Both the position numbers and the translations under genes were made by a program. From Candidatus Gastranaerophilales bacterium (GTDB lineage Bacteria > Cyanobacteriota > Vampirovibrionia > Gastranaerophilales > Gastranaerophilaceae), in the NCBI GenBank assembly GCA_944325625.1, contig CALVAP010000004.1:124001-188000 (forward strand): DNA of 64,000 nt, read 5' to 3'. Positions 63,859-64,000 of the stretch are shown piece after piece (the first letter of the stretch is position 1; every line of letters starts with the position of its first letter). The notes beneath the pieces were generated by a model that was not told where the DNA came from, did no database searches, and worked only from the letters and a program-made list of their open reading frames with translations.

Positions 63859-64000
63859 TTACACCTCTTCCTTTTTAGTCGGAGTAACAAATTCTTTAAC
63901 TTCAAAGAATTCTTCCATTTCTTTTAATCTATCCAATGTTTTAATATTGTTAGTTCTCCAGTTATTAGGACAAACTGACAACACTTCAACAAATGAAAAA
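63859..64000 (-). CDS. 2-oxoacid:ferredoxin oxidoreductase beta subunit (C-terminal part only)
   Basis: The last ~46 codons before TAA at 63861. They read FVEVLSVCPNNWRT and a Lys/Glu-rich tail, like the end of the TPP-binding beta subunit, where SPCPTNW is common. The rest lies beyond the window. Confidence 0.8.
   Translation of the reverse strand, partial: FSFVEVLSVCPNNWRTNNIKTLDRLKEMEEFFEVKEFVTPTKKEEV

Overview
The window looks like a chromosomal segment of a low-GC, Gram-negative-type, fermentative anaerobe, most likely a gut member of the non-photosynthetic cyanobacterial sister group (Vampirovibrionia/Melainabacteria, order Gastranaerophilales). The support is: a cyanobacterial-type ribosomal protein L34; type IV pilus genes (PilM/PilN/PilO) and a prepilin; an autotransporter-type outer-membrane protein; pyruvate formate-lyase, ADP-forming acetate-CoA ligase and a 2-oxoacid:ferredoxin oxidoreductase; no respiratory genes; and several proteins of no recognisable family. 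The lineage is inferred from gene content only.

Layout. 1-3.5 kb: PilM-PilN fusion (5' end cut), PilO and an LCP cell-wall protein. 3.5-14.7 kb: nitroreductase, a possible papain-fold protein, a lone TOPRIM protein, a GGDEF/HD-GYP c-di-GMP protein, thymidine kinase, a lytic transglycosylase, two unknown proteins (one with seven exact 18-residue repeats) and a DnaQ-like exonuclease. 14.8-26.5 kb: housekeeping genes (der-plsY, yjbQ, yifB/comM with a Bax-inhibitor-like gene, a radical SAM gene, acetate-CoA ligase, pyk, HU, lysS). 26.6-35.7 kb: a small MshEN-like protein, pdxJ, a putative minimal kinase, dciA, a DXS-like gene, tRNA-Arg, a secreted hydrolase, rpmB, pepA and a repeat-containing exported protein. 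35.7-40.4 kb: a prepilin behind an 11-G tract, infC with an AUU start, and a pfl operon in which the glycyl-radical domain is a separate gene. 40.7-48.7 kb: lineage-type unknowns, three tRNA-Pro genes, pnuC, alkD, proC-deoB, rpmH-rnpA, tRNA-His and a DUF2023 gene behind a metal-repressor-like operator. 48.8-64 kb: HAD phosphatase, autotransporter, PHP protein, M48 protease, rsmA-ispE, a gshA/spermidine-synthase-like pair, a VTT protein, carbonic anhydrase, LysM and HEAT proteins, and the end of a kor/por operon.

How the genes fit together. Central metabolism reads as glycolysis (pyk) to pyruvate. Pyruvate is then cleaved by a split pyruvate formate-lyase, possibly also by a ferredoxin oxidoreductase, and acetyl-CoA yields ATP through the ADP-forming ligase. 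ispE and a DXS-like gene point to the MEP isoprenoid pathway. Surface biology is prominent: pili, autotransporter, LCP, transglycosylase and secreted hydrolases. The most notable observations are the G-tract that puts the prepilin out of frame with its own start, the split glycyl-radical enzyme, a kinase-like protein with active-site spacing matching protein kinases, a divergent set of SD-less genes with a -10 box 6-7 nt before ATG, and a palindromic operator on the DUF2023 promoter. No CRISPR array, transposase or prophage was seen.
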